From: an uncultured Mycoplasmatota bacterium | GTDB lineage: Bacteria; Bacillota_I; Bacilli_A; RF39; UBA660 | Direction: 5' to 3' | Assembly (NCBI GenBank): GCA_946007485.1 | Contig: CAMGAM010000063.1 | Span: forward strand, 1 to 5,646 | Length of the DNA: 5,646 nt | Shown: positions 5,397-5,646 of the stretch, one piece after another | Layout of the letters: every line of letters begins with the position of its first letter | How positions within the stretch are numbered: position 1 is the stretch's first letter | The notes under the pieces: model-generated | The model's input: only the letters and a program-made list of their open reading frames with translations | What the model was told of the DNA's origin: nothing | The model's database searches: none | Program-made: the position numbers and the translations under genes

Positions 5397-5646
5397 CTAC
5401 TCTTTATATTTATTTTTTACTTTTATGAATACAATACTTACTGATAGATAAACGACAATTAATAATAATGATTTGAGATAACTATCAGTTTTTATTGGAA
5501 TTATAAATTCAATAATAATTAAAATAATTGCTAATAATATATTTTCATATAAGGTATTTAATATTTTATCTAAATAATTTTGTCCTTTATGTACTTTATT
5601 TGACGATGCCATATAATTTATTATAATGGTTATAAGCAAACTAATC
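5397..5646 (-). CDS. Small membrane protein, N-terminus probably beyond window
   Basis: I do not recognise this gene. The frame is open from the window edge to a TAG at 5399-5397. Possible internal starts are a TTG at 5639 (80 aa) and an ATG at 5612 (71 aa), but neither has a convincing ribosome binding site. The codons before the ATG encode a hydrophobic run (LLITIIINYM), so the true start probably lies outside. Visible parts are that possible helix, a polar segment (ASSNKVHKGQNYLDKILN), a helix around ENILLAIILIIIEFIIPI, a short loop, a final helix around YLKSLLLIVVYLSVSIVFI, and a basic C-terminus (KVKNKYKE). It is most likely an integral membrane protein with two or three helices. Only 13 nt separate it from the pyrophosphatase start and no hairpin lies between, which suggests one transcript. 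Confidence 0.65.
   Translation of the reverse strand, partial: ISLLITIIINYMASSNKVHKGQNYLDKILNTLYENILLAIILIIIEFIIPIKTDSYLKSLLLIVVYLSVSIVFIKVKNKYKE

Noticed and set aside
5613..5625. TATAAT (5625-5620) before the ATG at 5612 as a promoter of the last membrane gene
   Set aside because: Transcription would start almost at the ATG, giving a leaderless message, and the frame is open upstream with hydrophobic codons. The -35 region would lie at the window edge, so it cannot be judged.

Overview
The window is a strongly AT-rich, tightly packed stretch of bacterial chromosome. Every supported gene lies on the minus strand, so transcription runs from high to low coordinates. Gene content (manganese pyrophosphatase with CBS/DRTGG insert, NrnA, AckA, a CotE-family spore-coat protein) and AGGAG/GAGGT ribosome binding sites point to a low-GC Firmicute, most likely a Bacilli lineage of the small-genome gut type. 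That placement is inference. All six Trp codons I checked are TGG and no gene ends in TGA, so Mycoplasma-style recoding of UGA is not supported.

Layout in transcription order. At 5646-5397 is the 3' part of a small membrane-protein gene that probably enters from outside the window. It is followed 13 nt later by a 537-aa CBS-PPase (5383-3770) that ends in a hairpin terminator. A sigma-A-type promoter (TTGAAA-17-TATAAT) then drives ackA (3652-2432) and nrnA (2445-1489), which overlap by 14 nt, and this pair also ends in a terminator. Next comes a monocistronic 126-aa membrane protein (1416-1036) with its own promoter and terminator. After it is a CotE homologue (979-524) whose frame is interrupted by a TAA but continues as a CotE-like acidic tail to 455, inside the next terminator. 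Last is a promoter carrying a near-perfect 21-bp palindrome over its -10 box, which reads into a coiled-coil protein of unknown function that leaves the window at position 1.

Functionally, the middle of the window handles phosphoryl groups. The pyrophosphatase removes PPi and is probably gated by adenine nucleotides. AckA makes ATP from acetyl phosphate. NrnA clears nanoRNA and 3'-phosphoadenosine 5'-phosphate. The CotE gene hints at a sporulation or spore-coat-like programme. The most notable signals are the broken CotE tail, four stop codons embedded in terminator hairpins (one of them the presumed ancestral cotE stop), and the palindromic operator candidate. I see no CRISPR array, RNA gene, insertion sequence or clear novel defence system.
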